From NCBI RefSeq assembly GCF_045066735.1, contig NZ_JBISHH010000021.1, forward strand, positions 60,366 through 124,365: a stretch of 64,000 nt of DNA. Direction: 5' to 3'. Below the pieces are notes generated by a model, which saw nothing but the letters and a program-made list of their open reading frames with translations, searched no databases and was not told the origin of the DNA. Positions 8,845 through 18,755 of the stretch are shown one piece after another (positions within the stretch are counted from its first letter, which is position 1; each line of letters begins with the position of its first letter). Made by a program: the position numbers and the translations under genes. The DNA is from Algibacter sp045066735 (GTDB taxonomy: Bacteria; Bacteroidota; Bacteroidia; Flavobacteriales; Flavobacteriaceae).

Positions 8845-8852
8845 CAAAGGTA
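8845..8852 (-). promoter_or_regulatory. Candidate -7 element of the Crp/Fnr gene
   Basis: CAAAGGTA on the plus strand reads TACCTTTG on the minus strand, an exact match to the Bacteroidota -7 consensus TAnnTTTG, 27 bp upstream of the start codon. No clear -33 TTG was found at the expected spacing. Confidence 0.45.
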
Positions 8853-8948
8853 TCACATTTGATGTCGGAATGATTATGCTATTTTTTTAATAGTTACTTC
8901 ATACGACAGTTTAGATTAAAATCTAAAAAATAGACTTCGTTGGTTTCT

Positions 8949-9950
8949 TTAGTTCCCTACAGCTATTTTCTTACTAAACTTTTCGTACTCACTAGTAATA
9001 GAAACGATGTATATACCACTTTTAATATTTAAACAAGAGAATGAAAAATCAGGCGAATTAAACTGCTTTGACAACAATACCTTTCCGGTTAAATCGTAAA
9101 GCTGCATTTTATAATTACCAATTTCAGGAGCACTTATTACCATCTCATTACCATCCGAAAAGTATTTTACTAAAAACGAATCATTGATTGACACCTCTGA
9201 AACACTTAAGGATGCATCTGGATTTGTTATAGCTAAAACTAAGTTTCCATCTTCTATGTAAGCGTTTTCTTTTACAAAATCTACCTCGTTACCATAAAAT
9301 GTCCATTCAGCTTTTGACCAACGCGAGGTATCAAAAGTATCAAAATCGTCACGCCATTGTTTGGTAAAATCTTGTGTTGTTCCGTTATAGCTAGAATACT
9401 CTAACCAATCTACGTATTGATATGCAGGCATAGCATTTTCATCTATTGTACCTACCCAAGCTGGGGTGCTAGAAATCCATGCATTAAACCGATACCCTTG
9501 CGATCTGTTCATATGATTTACAAAAGCTCCTGTTTTTCGTCTTTGCTCGACCCCATCGATAAACCATGCGACATAATTGGGAGTCCATTCTAAAGTAAAG
9601 ATATGAAAATCATCTGCCAATGAATAGCCCAAAGGTATTTGCTGTTCACTGTGAATTAAATCACCATTTGAGTTATTAATGAATAGGTTGGTTGACATTA
9701 TTTGCGCGTTGTCTCTACCAAGCACTTCAATATCAAGTTCAGCCCAATATGGATCTGATCCTCCTGGATAATGTTCAATAGTATAAAAGGTAGACAGCAT
9801 TCCACTTCCTTCAATCATTTTCATACGCATTTCAAATTTTCCGTATAAAACCTTTCCCTTAGAATAAACCTCAGCTCCATGGTATGGCTTTTGCGCAAAT
9901 AAAAATGCGCAAAACAATAACAACGTAAATGTTAAAATATTTTTTTTCAT
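8949..9950 (-). CDS. GH16 family beta-glucanase-type hydrolase with T9SS sorting domain
   Basis: 333 residues. A signal peptide (about 1-19, ending FAQ) is followed by a GH16 jelly roll (about 20-240) with the catalytic signature ELDIE, here WAELDIEVLG near residue 74, where the first Glu is the nucleophile and the last the acid/base. Conserved TLEWTP and YVDWLEYS segments support the licheninase/laminarinase-like part of GH16. The last 70 residues are a type A T9SS C-terminal domain, so it is exported and probably surface-attached. A paralogue lies upstream. Substrate is a beta-glucan or algal galactan; sequence alone does not decide. Confidence 0.82.
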   Translation of the reverse strand: MKKNILTFTLLLFCAFLFAQKPYHGAEVYSKGKVLYGKFEMRMKMIEGSGMLSTFYTIEHYPGGSDPYWAELDIEVLGRDNAQIMSTNLFINNSNGDLIHSEQQIPLGYSLADDFHIFTLEWTPNYVAWFIDGVEQRRKTGAFVNHMNRSQGYRFNAWISSTPAWVGTIDENAMPAYQYVDWLEYSSYNGTTQDFTKQWRDDFDTFDTSRWSKAEWTFYGNEVDFVKENAYIEDGNLVLAITNPDASLSVSEVSINDSFLVKYFSDGNEMVISAPEIGNYKMQLYDLTGKVLLSKQFNSPDFSFSCLNIKSGIYIVSITSEYEKFSKKIAVGN

Positions 9951-10032
9951 GATAAACCGACGCTAATTAATTTTTATTAATTCTTATTTTTTTCAAAAAA
10001 TTTATTTCATCCTAAATCTAACGTTATAATTT

Positions 10033-10812
10033 TCAATTTGTATGAGGTGACTGTACTTTAGAAGTCTTGAAATATCGATTAGGATCGGTTATCGCTAAAA
10101 CCAAATTACCATTTTCGATATAAACATTCTCTTCAACAAAATCGACCTGATTACCATCGAAGGTCCAATTCCCTTTTGTCCATCGCATTGGGTTTAGCCA
10201 GTAGAAATCGTCACGCCATTGCTTAGTGAAGTTTTGAGTTGATTCATTATAACTCGAATACTCTATCCAATCGACGTACTGGTATGCAGGCATCGCTTCT
10301 ATATCAATGACACCTACCCATTCTGGAGAAGAAGATATCCATGCATTAAACCTATATTCCTGAGGTACGTCCATATGTTTTACGAAAGCCCCTGTTTTTC
10401 GTCTATACTCTATACCATCAATAAACCAAGCTATATAACTTGGTGTCCACTCTAAAGTAAAAACATGAAAATCATCTGCTAATGAGTAACTAAGAGGTAT
10501 TTGTTTTTCACTGGAAATCCATTTCCCATCTACATCATTATTAAATAAATTTGTTGACATTATTTGGGCATCTTTCTTACCAAGCACTTCGATATCAATT
10601 TCTCCCCAATAAGGATTGGAACTTTTAGGAAAGTGCTTTATAGTGTAAAAGGTAGATAGCATACCACTACCTTTTATCATTTTCATGCGCATTTCAAATT
10701 TTCCGTATAATACAGTTTCCTTCGAATACACCTCTCCTCCTAGAAAAGGTTTTTGCGCAAAAAGTGTTGCATAGAAAAAGAGCAATATAAACGTTAATAC
10801 TGGTTTTGTCAT
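10033..10812 (-). CDS. GH16 family hydrolase, paralogue lacking the sorting domain
   Basis: 259 residues, closely similar to the following GH16 gene over the signal peptide and whole catalytic domain, with GEIDIEVLG in the active site. The paralogues diverge after DPN, and this copy stops within 15 residues, so the T9SS sorting domain is missing. With only 82 bp to the next gene there is no room for a lost C-terminus downstream. It should be secreted only through the Sec pathway and may be periplasmic, so the pair could act on either side of the outer membrane. Confidence 0.82.
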   Translation of the reverse strand: MTKPVLTFILLFFYATLFAQKPFLGGEVYSKETVLYGKFEMRMKMIKGSGMLSTFYTIKHFPKSSNPYWGEIDIEVLGKKDAQIMSTNLFNNDVDGKWISSEKQIPLSYSLADDFHVFTLEWTPSYIAWFIDGIEYRRKTGAFVKHMDVPQEYRFNAWISSSPEWVGVIDIEAMPAYQYVDWIEYSSYNESTQNFTKQWRDDFYWLNPMRWTKGNWTFDGNQVDFVEENVYIENGNLVLAITDPNRYFKTSKVQSPHTN

Positions 10813-10875
10813 AATAAACTTTTATGTCTAGTTTGGTATTTATAAGGCTAGCCAGATAATAAACAACTTTAAAAA

Positions 10876-11238
10876 TTAATGACTTTTATACATTGAGTTG
10901 ATTTCAGTAAAACGAATGAGATGGAGATAAACTCGTTCTAATTTATTCATTATAGTTTGGCAGGACACACTAGATTTTCCTTCAACTCTTATCTCTACGA
11001 ATTCTTTATTTTTTCTATTTCTGCAATGTTTAATACTGAAAGATCCGTTTGGAAAATAAACTTTTAGAATTTCTGCTTCGTTCATAAGATATAAATCAAA
11101 TTCACCAGCGACCCAATTAAGAAACTTTTCATAAGTTCTTTTAGTTTTAATAGCTTCCACTTTTTTGAGACAGACAAGAGATCCTTGATTATTAACAGTC
11201 TTTGTGGTAGTTCCTAATCTATTATTTACTGGATTCAT
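10876..11238 (-). CDS. Hypothetical protein after the NagB-PIG-L gene
   Basis: About 120 residues from the Met at 11238. A longer frame begins at 11271 but would overlap the upstream gene and add a lysine/tyrosine-rich tail, so the shorter start is preferred. The protein is basic, without signal peptide or membrane helix, and predicted mostly alpha/beta. I recognise no domain. It follows the NagB-PIG-L gene by 20 bp and is probably cotranscribed. Confidence 0.5.
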   Translation of the reverse strand: MNPVNNRLGTTTKTVNNQGSLVCLKKVEAIKTKRTYEKFLNWVAGEFDLYLMNEAEILKVYFPNGSFSIKHCRNRKNKEFVEIRVEGKSSVSCQTIMNKLERVYLHLIRFTEINSMYKSH

Positions 11239-11258
11239 TTTGTATTTAGTGTATTTTA

Positions 11259-13187
11259 TTAATAATACCATCTCACGAAGGCTTCCATCGCGGCATAATG
11301 AGATAACCCTAATTCATCATATAAATCCGCCGTTTCTTTATTTCTATCTTCTGCTCGCTGCCAAAACTCCCTGCTATCATTGCCTTGAAAAACTACACCA
11401 TCTTTTTGAGATTGGTGCTTAAAAATGCCCTTTCGTTTTTCTAGAACTTGGTCTGGCCCCATAGGCACTGCCATTTCTATCTCATCAACACCCCATTCTT
11501 GCCATGCTCCTCGGTATAACCAAACCCAACAATCTTTCATGAATTTTTTAGACTTGAGCTGTTTTACTGCAGCCATTACAGCATCTAAGCATACCTTGTG
11601 CGTTCCGTGCGGATCGGCTAAATCACCTGCGGCATAAATTTGGTGAGGTTTTATTTTTTCTATTAAATCAGCCGTTATTTTTACGTCACCTATTCCGATA
11701 GGATTCTTTTTTATAGCTCCGGTTTCATAAAATGGAAGTTCCATAAAATGGATTTGTTCATCTGGAATTCCTATAAAATGGCAGGTCGATCTTGCTTCTC
11801 CTTTTCTAATTAATCCTTTAATATATCTAACTTCTTCAATATCTATTTCGCTCGATTTTTTATTCTTTAAAAAATTTGCCGATTTTTTATAAATCGCTAA
11901 AGCTTCAGCACTTGTTATTCCGAACTTCTCATTATAATCACAAACAAAACTTGCAAAACGAAGCGCCTCGTCATCTGCTACAGCAATGTTTCCAGAGGTT
12001 TGGTAACCTATATGAACTTCGTGACCTTGCTCGTGTAATCTTTTAAATGTCCCGCCCATACTAATAATATCATCATCTGGATGTGGACTAAATATAATAA
12101 CACGTTTTTTTACTGGCTGTGCTCGTTCTGGATGTTTGCTATCATCGGCGTTTGGCTTTCCTCCTGGCCAACCAGTGATTGTGTTTTGTAGCTTATTAAA
12201 TATTTTGATATTAATATCGTAAGCAGGGCCAGAATCAGCCAATAAATCACTCATACCGTTTTCAATGTAATCAGCATCGGTTAACATTAAAATTGGTTTC
12301 TTTAAATTAAGAGCTAAACTCAATACTGCTTTTCTAATAAGTCTATCTGTCCAGATAATTTTTTCAACCAACCAAGGTGTATTGACTCTTGTTAATTTTG
12401 AAGCTGCCGCTTGATCCAAAATAAACGTGGCATTATTATGCTCTTGCAAGTAAGATGCTGGTACACGACTAGTTATTTCTCCTTCTACTGAGGCTTTAAT
12501 AATATTAGACTTTCTTTCTCCCCAGGCCAAAAGAATAACGCGTTTAGCTTCCATTATTTTTTTAACTCCCAAAGTAATAGCTGTTCTTGGTGTATTTTCT
12601 AAACCTGAAAAATCGCCACTAGCCGCTACTCTTGTTATATGATCTAGTGCTACTAAACGTGTTTTTGAGTTTTGGAGTGATCCAGATTCATTAAAACCAA
12701 TATGTCCGTTTCCACCAATTCCCAAAACCTGTAAATCCAAACCACCCATCGCTTCAATTTTTGCCTCGTATGCATTGCAGTAGTCTGCAATATCTTCTTT
12801 AGTTAAGAGACCATCTGGAACATTATAATTTTCTGGTAATATATCTATATGATTAAACAATTGCTCCTTCATAAAACGAACATAACTGTTAACAGAATCT
12901 GGTTCCATAGGGTAATATTCATCTAGATTAAAGGATATCACGTTTTTAAAACTTAAACCTTCATCTTTGTGTAAACGCACTAATTCCGCATATAGTCCTT
13001 TTGGAGAAGATCCTGTTGCTAACCCTAAGATACAAGGTTGCCTTTGAGCTTGTTTTACCTTTATAAGATCTGCTATTTCTTTAGCAACTGCTTTTGATGC
13101 TACCTCTGAATTCTCGTAAACTACAGTGCCTATTTTTTCAAATCTTTTTTCGAAACCTGTTGCTTTGTCTATATTACTTTTTAACAT
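11259..13187 (-). CDS. nagB: Glucosamine-6-phosphate deaminase fused to PIG-L deacetylase-like domain
   Basis: 642 residues. Residues about 20-265 are a NagB-type domain with GLATGSSPKGLY, NLDEYYP and GIGGNGHIGFNE. It converts glucosamine-6-phosphate to fructose-6-phosphate and ammonia. Residues about 360-570 are a PIG-L/LmbE domain with HPDDD near 369 and a distal DPHGTH metal site near 527, typical of zinc-dependent N-deacetylases acting on GlcNAc-containing molecules. This architecture is widespread in Bacteroidota. It lies in an operon with GH20 and a NagP-type transporter, consistent with GlcNAc catabolism. No separate nagA is present in the window. Confidence 0.9.
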   Translation of the reverse strand: MLKSNIDKATGFEKRFEKIGTVVYENSEVASKAVAKEIADLIKVKQAQRQPCILGLATGSSPKGLYAELVRLHKDEGLSFKNVISFNLDEYYPMEPDSVNSYVRFMKEQLFNHIDILPENYNVPDGLLTKEDIADYCNAYEAKIEAMGGLDLQVLGIGGNGHIGFNESGSLQNSKTRLVALDHITRVAASGDFSGLENTPRTAITLGVKKIMEAKRVILLAWGERKSNIIKASVEGEITSRVPASYLQEHNNATFILDQAAASKLTRVNTPWLVEKIIWTDRLIRKAVLSLALNLKKPILMLTDADYIENGMSDLLADSGPAYDINIKIFNKLQNTITGWPGGKPNADDSKHPERAQPVKKRVIIFSPHPDDDIISMGGTFKRLHEQGHEVHIGYQTSGNIAVADDEALRFASFVCDYNEKFGITSAEALAIYKKSANFLKNKKSSEIDIEEVRYIKGLIRKGEARSTCHFIGIPDEQIHFMELPFYETGAIKKNPIGIGDVKITADLIEKIKPHQIYAAGDLADPHGTHKVCLDAVMAAVKQLKSKKFMKDCWVWLYRGAWQEWGVDEIEMAVPMGPDQVLEKRKGIFKHQSQKDGVVFQGNDSREFWQRAEDRNKETADLYDELGLSHYAAMEAFVRWYY

Positions 13188-13268
13188 GTCTTTATCGGTA
13201 TTTATTGTTATTTTAGTTTCTACTCCAGTCGTTATCCTTATTCTTTTTTATATTCAATCTTTTTAACA

Positions 13269-15029
13269 CTACTTGCTACCAAGTATTTCTTGTAACTCTT
13301 TTGCGATTATTGAATACCCTCTGTTGTTAGGGTGTAAACCATCAGAAAACAAGGTTTGGTTTACTTTTCCATTTTCATTCAGTAAAGGGGCATTTATATT
13401 ATAATAATCAATGTTTATTTTTTCTTTTAACTGAGAAATTTCATGATTTAAACTAACTATTCTATCCTCTTTTCCTTGTCTTGGTAAAACACCTATAATA
13501 AAGACCATACTATTAGGCGAACGTTCCTTAACTGCCTTTACTAATCCTATCAAACCATCAATAATTTCAGAATTACTGTTTATTGATAAATTATTGGTTC
13601 CAATCATAAATACAATTTTTTCTGCATGAACTCCATCTAACTCATCATGGTGTATTCTCCATAACACGTTTTCTATATAATCGTATCCAAAACCATAGTT
13701 TCTTACTCCAAGAGGTTCCATGAAATCTTCCCAAGATTTTTGTCCATTAGGCTTAGATGTTTCAGGTTCACCTCCCCAGAAATTAATAATTGAATCACCA
13801 AATAGACAGATTTTTGATATGCCTAACTTGTTTAATTTTAATATCTTTTGATGGCGTTCTACCCAATTATAAACGGCAATATCTCTACTCTGTGTTTTAG
13901 CAATAGTAGTTGAGACGTCTCCTTTAGGTTCAACCAATACTTTTCTTATAAGATTTTCGAATACTTGTGCATACTGCGTTATTTTATATTTTGTTGCGTG
14001 TATATAATTTTTATTTGAATCAAAATTGAAACTAAAATCTGATTTCTTTAAAAGATATATATCTAAAACTCCTTTAGCTTTTAAATAATTAAAAGCTCGG
14101 TTTAATTCTTCATCTAAGTCTTTATAATCAATTCCATTTTTTTTAAGTGTTACATTTAAAAAACTTGAATGATTTGTTATTATAATAGGCGTTTTTGGCC
14201 GTTTAATTCTTAATTTCTCGACTGCATTTATAAGGGATTGAAATACATCACTTGTATGAGGTTTTAAATTTGACGAACAATCTAGAATATATAATTTAGC
14301 ATCTACCTTAGCTATTAAATCAATCAATTCTGTTTCTAACTTATCGTTCTCTAAAAAACCAAGGTTAATTAAGGGTCTGTCTAATTTTCTCTGTAATACA
14401 TTAGCCCAAGCCATTCCATAACTGGAAGTTTCACCTTCTTGATATAGAGATTCTCCATAAACTACAATCGGCCTTTCTATACGAATTGGCAAAGGGTTAA
14501 AAATACTTTCCTTATTAATTCCTATCTCTAAAAATTCAACCGTGCTTGAGAGAGGTAAAAACAATTGAAACTCCCGTCCGTAAGTTTTATAAATATCAGT
14601 TGAATCTTCGACATTAAATTCACAGTTGATTATAGAATCCGCCTTATATTTACCAGAATATCTTAGCCACTCACCATTTATAGATTTGCTATATAAATCT
14701 AACTCTCTAGTTTCTGATGGAGATATAACCTTATTAGAAATTTCATTCTTAACCTTATATTTCACGCATATTGTATCTGCATTAGACCAAAAACGAATAG
14801 ACAGCCCAGTTGAATGCCTAGACGAATTCCATATCTGTTTTGTCACAACTTTTCGTAATCTTGCTGGAAGTCTGTCATATATTGATGCGACTTCACTGGG
14901 CCACCCTTGCCCTTCTAAAACGTCAAATTCATTGTTAGATGGATTCCACCATTTAAACTCTGTAGTTTTTTGAGAAAAAGAACTTTGTACAATTAATAAT
15001 ATAAAAACTACTACCCTAATTATTTTCAT
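13269..15029 (-). CDS. Secreted protein with two SGNH/GDSL hydrolase domains
   Basis: 586 residues with a signal peptide (about 1-19). The first SGNH domain (about 170-365) has GES instead of GDS near 190, and the usual SGNG block reads LEND; its terminal Asp-x-x-His region has Asn-Tyr-Ile-His. It may therefore be impaired. The second domain (about 395-586) has an intact FGDSI near 411, GTNN and DGLHP near 562, so Ser, Gly, Asn, Asp and His are all there. It is probably a carbohydrate O-acetylesterase. It lies between the transporter and the NagB fusion gene. Confidence 0.82.
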   Translation of the reverse strand: MKIIRVVVFILLIVQSSFSQKTTEFKWWNPSNNEFDVLEGQGWPSEVASIYDRLPARLRKVVTKQIWNSSRHSTGLSIRFWSNADTICVKYKVKNEISNKVISPSETRELDLYSKSINGEWLRYSGKYKADSIINCEFNVEDSTDIYKTYGREFQLFLPLSSTVEFLEIGINKESIFNPLPIRIERPIVVYGESLYQEGETSSYGMAWANVLQRKLDRPLINLGFLENDKLETELIDLIAKVDAKLYILDCSSNLKPHTSDVFQSLINAVEKLRIKRPKTPIIITNHSSFLNVTLKKNGIDYKDLDEELNRAFNYLKAKGVLDIYLLKKSDFSFNFDSNKNYIHATKYKITQYAQVFENLIRKVLVEPKGDVSTTIAKTQSRDIAVYNWVERHQKILKLNKLGISKICLFGDSIINFWGGEPETSKPNGQKSWEDFMEPLGVRNYGFGYDYIENVLWRIHHDELDGVHAEKIVFMIGTNNLSINSNSEIIDGLIGLVKAVKERSPNSMVFIIGVLPRQGKEDRIVSLNHEISQLKEKINIDYYNINAPLLNENGKVNQTLFSDGLHPNNRGYSIIAKELQEILGSK

Positions 15030-15117
15030 TTGATAACCAATCAGTTAAAACCCACAAGAGATTATGTTCTATTATTCGTTAATAGTAATTCTACAAGTTA
15101 TTGATGCCAGAACGTAT

Positions 15118-16440
15118 TTATTTCTTCGTCCAACTTTTAATTCTATGCCCCCAAACTGCAAAAAATAGAATGATTACATAACATGGAATAAGAATCCAAT
15201 AACTACTTGTAGATGCCGCTGCCATAGCATCTGCTTGCTCCATCCCCTCTGCCATTAATCCAACTTTATTGGCATCCACTATTTTGCCATACAAAGGAGG
15301 GATAATTGCACCTCCAGATATAGCCATAATTAATAATGCCGAACCTGTCTTAGTAAATTTGCCTAAACCATCTAAGGTTAATGGCCAAATAGCAGGCCAA
15401 ACTAATGCATTAGAAATACCAAGTGCTGCCACAAACATAATAGAAGTAAACCCTGTTGTATTTATAATACTAAAACTGTAAATAACGCCTAAAACTGCAC
15501 TAATTTTTAATGCGGTTGTTTGCGTTAAATACTTAGGAATTAAAAACACGCCTAAAGCATAAGTGGCAACCATGGCCATAAGAGTATATGTTGTAAAAAA
15601 CTTAGCATCTTCACCTGTAAAACCTAATGATATACCATAAGCAATAATAGTATCGCCAGCTATAACCTCTGCCCCAACATAAACAAATAACGCCAACACC
15701 CCCAACCATAAATTAGGGAATTGAAAAATACTAGTTTTTGCAGTTTCCCCTGGTTCTAATTCCTCTTCATGAGCTGCTTCTACTTGAGGTAAAGGAGCCT
15801 TTCTTATTAATAAACCCAATAAAAACAACACACTTGCCATAATGATATAAGGCATAAAAACACTATCTGCCATGGTATCTAAAAGCACATTTTTTTCTTC
15901 TAAAGTGGCCCCCGCCAATTTATCTTTAGTTTCGTCAATTCCCGATAATAATAATGCTCCAAAAATTAAAGAACCTAAAGCTCCTGCTATTTTATTCGCA
16001 ATACCCATAATTGCAATACGTTTTGCACCGCTTTCTATAGGTCCTAAAATTGTGATGTAAGGGTTTGCTGCAGATTGTAAGATTGTCATTCCAACACCTT
16101 GAATAAAAATCCCTGTTAGAAATACCCAATAGGTTCTTGCCTCAGCGGCAGGAATAAATACCAAAGCGCCGATTGCCATTATAATTAAACCTAAAGACAT
16201 TCCTTTTTTGTAACCTATTTTATTTAAAATATAAGAGGCGGGCAAAGCCATTACTACAAAAGAAATATAAGAGGCTGAGGCTACTAAATAAGATTGTGCA
16301 TCTGTGAGTTCGTTAATCGTTTTCATGAAAGGAATTAACGCTCCATTGATCCATGTCACAAAGCCAAAAATGAAAAATAAACCTGCAATAATCACAATTG
16401 CTGTAGTGTTATTTTTAGCTGTTTTTATTGATCCCGACAT
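15118..16440 (-). CDS. nagP: Sugar MFS transporter (FucP/NagP type)
   Basis: 440 residues, about 12 membrane helices. The first helix region FFIFGFVTWINGALIPF and the QSAANPYITILGP segment mark the fucose/glucose/GlcNAc proton symporter branch (FucP, GluP, NagP) of the major facilitator superfamily. Being between nagB and hexosaminidase genes favours N-acetylglucosamine as substrate, but glucose cannot be excluded. It lies 41 bp downstream of the GH3 gene. Confidence 0.82.
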   Translation of the reverse strand: MSGSIKTAKNNTTAIVIIAGLFFIFGFVTWINGALIPFMKTINELTDAQSYLVASASYISFVVMALPASYILNKIGYKKGMSLGLIIMAIGALVFIPAAEARTYWVFLTGIFIQGVGMTILQSAANPYITILGPIESGAKRIAIMGIANKIAGALGSLIFGALLLSGIDETKDKLAGATLEEKNVLLDTMADSVFMPYIIMASVLFLLGLLIRKAPLPQVEAAHEEELEPGETAKTSIFQFPNLWLGVLALFVYVGAEVIAGDTIIAYGISLGFTGEDAKFFTTYTLMAMVATYALGVFLIPKYLTQTTALKISAVLGVIYSFSIINTTGFTSIMFVAALGISNALVWPAIWPLTLDGLGKFTKTGSALLIMAISGGAIIPPLYGKIVDANKVGLMAEGMEQADAMAAASTSSYWILIPCYVIILFFAVWGHRIKSWTKK

Positions 16441-16481
16441 AAGTATTAATTAATTTTAATTGGAGTTTGTGTGATTTTAAG

Positions 16482-18746
16482 TTATTCTAGCTTAAAGGAG
16501 TGTTTAAAATCGAAGTCTGAAGTTCCTTTTATAGCTATTTGAAATTCTCCAGGTTCTACACCGAATTTCAAATCTGCATTGTAGTATTTTAAATCTTCGA
16601 CTGTTAAATCAAAATTCACGGTGATAGTTTCCCCTTTTTTTATGAATACCTTTTTAAAACCTTTAAGTTCTTTTACAGGACGTGTAAGGCTTCCTACTTT
16701 ATCGTGTATATAGAGTTGAACAACTTCATAACCATCATAATCTCCAGTATTGGTAATAGTTGCAGAAACGGATAATGTATCTGAGAAACTAATAGTAGTC
16801 GAAGATAATGTGATATCAGAATACTCATAATTAGTATAACTTAATCCGTGGCCAAAAGCATATAGTGGACTATTTCGAACGTCTATATAATTAGACGAGT
16901 ATCTTTCATTTGGATTATCATTGTGATTAGGTCTTCCTGCTCTTTTCATATTATAGTAAATAGGAATTTGACCTATAGTTCTAGGAAATGTTACTGGAAG
17001 TTTTGCTGAAGGATTATATGCTCCAAACAAAACATCTGCAACACCATAACCTCCGCTTGTTCCAGGAAACCATGTTTCTAAAATAGCATCTGCTAAAATA
17101 TCTTCTTCAGATAAATCTAATGGACGACCGTTCATTATTACAAGAACAATTTTTTTATTTGGCACTGCTTTCCTAATCGCTTTAATTAAATTGGTTTGAC
17201 TACCAGGTAATTTTATACTAGATCTAGAGGCAGCTTCACCACTCATTTTATAATTCTCACCTAATATCATGACCACTTTATCTGCCGTTTTAGCTGCTTG
17301 TATTGCAGCATTAAAACCACTTTCATCATTACCTTCAATATCACAACCTTTAGCGAAAACAATTTTAGAATCTTCTAAATACTCTTGAATACCTTGATGT
17401 ATACTAATAGCTTTTCCTTTTCTATCTCCTTCTGCTGCCCAATTGCCAATAATGTTTTCTTTATCTTTTACTAAAGGCCCAATAAGTGCAATAGTTTGAG
17501 TTTTATTCAACGGCAATGAGGTATCATCATTTTTCAATAAAACAGATGCCATCGCTGCAGATTGTCGTGCGGCTTCTAAAAATTCAGGTTTGTAAATCAC
17601 TTCTTTCTCTCTTTGCTTATCAGAATACCTGTAAGGATCATCAAATAATCCGAGTTTATATTTTGTTAGTAGAATTCTACGACATGCATCATTTATAAGT
17701 TCAATATCAACTTGACCTTCATTGACTAATTCTTCTAAATATTCATGATTTGCATTACTCATCATATCTTGGTCTACGCCTGCTTCCATAGCTAATTTAG
17801 TAGCTTCTTTTCTATCTTTAGCATAACCATGCATAACCAACTCATTGGTAGCAAAATAATCGGTAACTACAAAACCTTTAAAATTCCATTTGTCTTTTAA
17901 AATATTTCTAAAAATGTACTTATTTCCAGTTGCAGGAACACCGTTAAGCTCATTAAAAGCAGTCATAAATGTTTCAACACCAGCATCAACAGTAGCTTTA
18001 AAAGGCGGCAGATAAACATTCCAAAGTTCGTCTTGCCCCATATTTACAGTATGATACTCTCGACCTGCTTGAGCCGCTCCATAACCCACAAAATGCTTTG
18101 CAGTGGCTAATATGGTATTGTGTTTTGATAAATCGTCGCCTTGAAAACCTTCAACATAGGCTTTTCCTATTTTACTAGCTAAATACACATCTTCTCCTGC
18201 ACTTTCGGAAATTCTTCCCCAACGCGGATCTCTACTTATATCTACCATGGGTGCAAAGGTCCAATGAATCCCTTCTGCTGAAGCTTCTTGGGCTGCAATA
18301 CGAGAGCCTTTTTTAATATCTTCTAAATCCCAACTGGCTGCTAAGCCCAAGTTAATAGGGAAAATTGTCTTAAATCCATGAATTACATCGTATCCAAACA
18401 ATAACGGAATACCTAAACGGGTGTCTTCGACTGCTATTTTTTGTAAATCTCTTGTTGCTTTTGCTGAAAATACATTTAGCATGGCGCCAACGGCTCCTTC
18501 TTTAACATATTTTTGATTGTTGTTACTTACAACAGGGCCTGTAACAGTTAAATCACCACTATACATTACTGTTTGCCCAATTTTCTCTTGCAATGTCATT
18601 AAATTCATTAATGAATCTATTTTCGCATCAAAAGGAGAGTTAGATTTACTTATGCCTTTATTATGAGATGGCGTTTTAGTTGTATTACAACCAAAACCTA
18701 CAAGGAATAACATAGTAATTATAGTCGGTTTGATTATTCTGCTCAT
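16482..18746 (-). CDS. GH3 beta-glucosidase-type lipoprotein (BglX-like)
   Basis: 754 residues with a lipoprotein signal (LVGFGC). The N-terminal GH3 barrel shows KHFVGYGA and the nucleophile Asp in VVTDY near 295. The C-terminal domain has SGEAASRS near 504 with the likely acid/base Glu, then a fibronectin type III-like domain (about 660-750). Length and layout match periplasmic BglX-type exo-beta-glucosidases. With GH20 and GH16 nearby, it probably trims beta-linked oligosaccharides. Only 9 bp separate it from the upstream esterase gene. Confidence 0.88.
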   Translation of the reverse strand: MSRIIKPTIITMLFLVGFGCNTTKTPSHNKGISKSNSPFDAKIDSLMNLMTLQEKIGQTVMYSGDLTVTGPVVSNNNQKYVKEGAVGAMLNVFSAKATRDLQKIAVEDTRLGIPLLFGYDVIHGFKTIFPINLGLAASWDLEDIKKGSRIAAQEASAEGIHWTFAPMVDISRDPRWGRISESAGEDVYLASKIGKAYVEGFQGDDLSKHNTILATAKHFVGYGAAQAGREYHTVNMGQDELWNVYLPPFKATVDAGVETFMTAFNELNGVPATGNKYIFRNILKDKWNFKGFVVTDYFATNELVMHGYAKDRKEATKLAMEAGVDQDMMSNANHEYLEELVNEGQVDIELINDACRRILLTKYKLGLFDDPYRYSDKQREKEVIYKPEFLEAARQSAAMASVLLKNDDTSLPLNKTQTIALIGPLVKDKENIIGNWAAEGDRKGKAISIHQGIQEYLEDSKIVFAKGCDIEGNDESGFNAAIQAAKTADKVVMILGENYKMSGEAASRSSIKLPGSQTNLIKAIRKAVPNKKIVLVIMNGRPLDLSEEDILADAILETWFPGTSGGYGVADVLFGAYNPSAKLPVTFPRTIGQIPIYYNMKRAGRPNHNDNPNERYSSNYIDVRNSPLYAFGHGLSYTNYEYSDITLSSTTISFSDTLSVSATITNTGDYDGYEVVQLYIHDKVGSLTRPVKELKGFKKVFIKKGETITVNFDLTVEDLKYYNADLKFGVEPGEFQIAIKGTSDFDFKHSFKLE

Positions 18747-18755
18747 TTTTGTTTC

